Shown here piece by piece: positions 5,843 to 6,747 of a stretch of DNA of 6,747 nt; the stretch's first letter is position 1, and every line of letters starts with the position of its first letter. A program made the translations under genes and the position numbers. The stretch lies in assembly GCA_946404295.1 (NCBI GenBank), contig CAMJDE010000104.1, forward strand, positions 1 through 6,747, read 5' to 3'. This DNA is from an uncultured Clostridia bacterium (lineage in GTDB: Bacteria; Bacillota; Clostridia; Oscillospirales; CAG-272). A model generated the notes under the pieces. That model searched no databases. It was given only the letters and a program-made list of their open reading frames with translations, and was not told the DNA's origin.

Positions 5843-6747
5843 ATGAACACTTCAAAAACATATGTGGGTGTTACAGGGTATTTTGGAACCGGTTCATCTG
5901 CTGTAATCGATTTGCTCAAAGAATATAATTGTGTGGAGATTGCTTCTCCGGTAAACGGCGATTATGAACACATGGCGTTTTATTCACAAGGGGCATTGTA
6001 TGATCTCGCGGCGATCTTGTTGGACAAAAACAGTAGCGTTTATTGTTCTGATATGGCGGTAAACGAGTTTGTGGCGGCCGCTCAGAGACTTAGCAATAAT
6101 GATTTTGGATGGTTCGGTTCCTACAAGAAACATTATGGAGACCAGTATTTAAACAACGTGTATGAATTTGTTGGAAAAATCAGCAGTCGAAGAGAACGTC
6201 AAAGCGCGGCACATATAAAAAAAACATTGTTTTCTCCTATAAAGGCGTTATTACAAATTGCGGCAAAAGTTGTTTACAGACGTCCAATTACCAAGTTTGG
6301 AAGAAAGTTCATTTACGACAACAACCCGTTTTATTTTGCTAGACCAACCAAAGAAGAATTTTGTCGCGCGGCTAAAGTGTATACAGCAAATTATTTGCAA
6401 ATGTGCGAAAAAGATAAGCAAATTAGTGTTTTTGATCATTTGGTTTGGCCTCAACAGTGTAATTCAATAGATGATTTCTTTCCAGATTCATTGAAATTGA
6501 TTATTGTAGACAGAGACCCCCGGGATTTGTTTCTTTTAAACAAGTATTATTGGTGTAAGCCCCCCGTTTCAACAACCGCTCCGTACTATCCAACGGATCC
6601 TTTGTCCTTTGCAAATGAATGGAAAAGAACGTTGGTTAACAATCTTGAAGGACAAACGAATCCGTCCAGAGTTCTCTTCCTGCATTTTGAGGATTTGATA
6701 TATGATTATGAAAGCGCGCTAAGAAAAATAGAAAGTTTTCTAGGCGT
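5843..6747 (+). CDS. Sulfotransferase-like protein, 5' part (continues beyond window)
   Basis: This frame is open from ATG 5843 to the window edge (301 full codons), with AGGA at 5831-5834 eight bases upstream as ribosome binding site. The ends of the protein match the P-loop-like sulfotransferase fold: GYFGTGSSAVIDLL (12-25) fits the 5'-phosphosulfate loop near the N-terminus, VDRDPRDLFLLNKYYW (222-237) fits the 3'-phosphate site, and LFLHFEDLIYDYESALRKI (278-296) fits the conserved segment near the C-terminus, so only a short tail should be missing. A middle stretch of about 110 residues (85-195, rich in Lys, Arg and aromatics) has no recognised motif. In the 3'-phosphate motif the usual Ser eight residues after the first Arg is Leu232. 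In this setting sulfation of a polysaccharide repeat is the natural inference, but the acceptor is unknown and the Ser replacement leaves donor use open. A P-loop kinase is a less likely alternative. Confidence 0.75.
   Translation, partial: MNTSKTYVGVTGYFGTGSSAVIDLLKEYNCVEIASPVNGDYEHMAFYSQGALYDLAAILLDKNSSVYCSDMAVNEFVAAAQRLSNNDFGWFGSYKKHYGDQYLNNVYEFVGKISSRRERQSAAHIKKTLFSPIKALLQIAAKVVYRRPITKFGRKFIYDNNPFYFARPTKEEFCRAAKVYTANYLQMCEKDKQISVFDHLVWPQQCNSIDDFFPDSLKLIIVDRDPRDLFLLNKYYWCKPPVSTTAPYYPTDPLSFANEWKRTLVNNLEGQTNPSRVLFLHFEDLIYDYESALRKIESFLG

Noticed and set aside
6251..6470. Short open frames on both strands near 6251-6470
   Set aside because: Both lie within the continuous sulfotransferase-like frame that starts at 5843 and carries the family motifs.
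1..6747. CRISPR arrays, tRNA/rRNA genes, insertion sequences or attachment sites
   Set aside because: I saw no spaced direct repeats, no tRNA-like cloverleaf, no transposase motifs and no flanking terminal inverted repeats on reading both strands.

Overview
The window looks like the start of an exopolysaccharide or capsule biosynthesis operon in a bacterium, preceded by the end of an unrelated-transcript c-di-GMP phosphodiesterase gene. The consensus sigma-70-type promoter, clear Shine-Dalgarno sites and the gene styles (short PglD-like acetyltransferase, single-domain phosphoglycosyl transferase, EpsD-like GT4) suggest a Bacillota/Clostridia-type genome of fairly high GC, perhaps a gut or rumen lineage. 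That taxonomic guess is weak because no rRNA or core marker gene is present.

Layout: all genes are on the + strand. (1) 1-786 is the 3' part of an EAL-domain c-di-GMP phosphodiesterase, closed by an intrinsic terminator at 812-842. (2) 843-1041 holds an AT-rich 12-bp palindrome, a strong promoter (TTGACA, 17 bp, extended -10 TGnTAATAT) and a foldable leader of about 60 nt. (3) 1042-2198 holds a PglD/NeuD-like sugar O/N-acyltransferase and a monotopic phosphoglycosyl transferase that would start the repeat unit on undecaprenyl phosphate. (4) 2246-6747 is an AT-rich block with a GT4 glycosyltransferase, a 12-helix Wzy-like polymerase, a GT2 glycosyltransferase and, running off the right edge, a sulfotransferase-like protein.

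How they fit together (inference from families): the transferase at 1560 puts the first sugar phosphate on the lipid carrier, the GT4 and GT2 enzymes extend it, the Wzy-like protein polymerises the flipped repeat outside the membrane, the PglD-like enzyme acylates a precursor sugar, and the sulfotransferase-like protein may add sulfate. No flippase, dehydratase/aminotransferase for an amino-sugar precursor, or tyrosine-kinase regulator lies in the window; these would be expected outside it.

Base composition changes sharply: sampled 60-base blocks fall from about 70% GC in the acyltransferase (1261-1320) to 37% in the GT4 gene (2461-2520) and 25% in the polymerase (4381-4440). This is the pattern of a conserved backbone with an acquired, serotype-like variable cassette. 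The most unusual item is the sulfotransferase-like gene; otherwise this is a recognisable polysaccharide locus, and I do not see a wholly new system in it.
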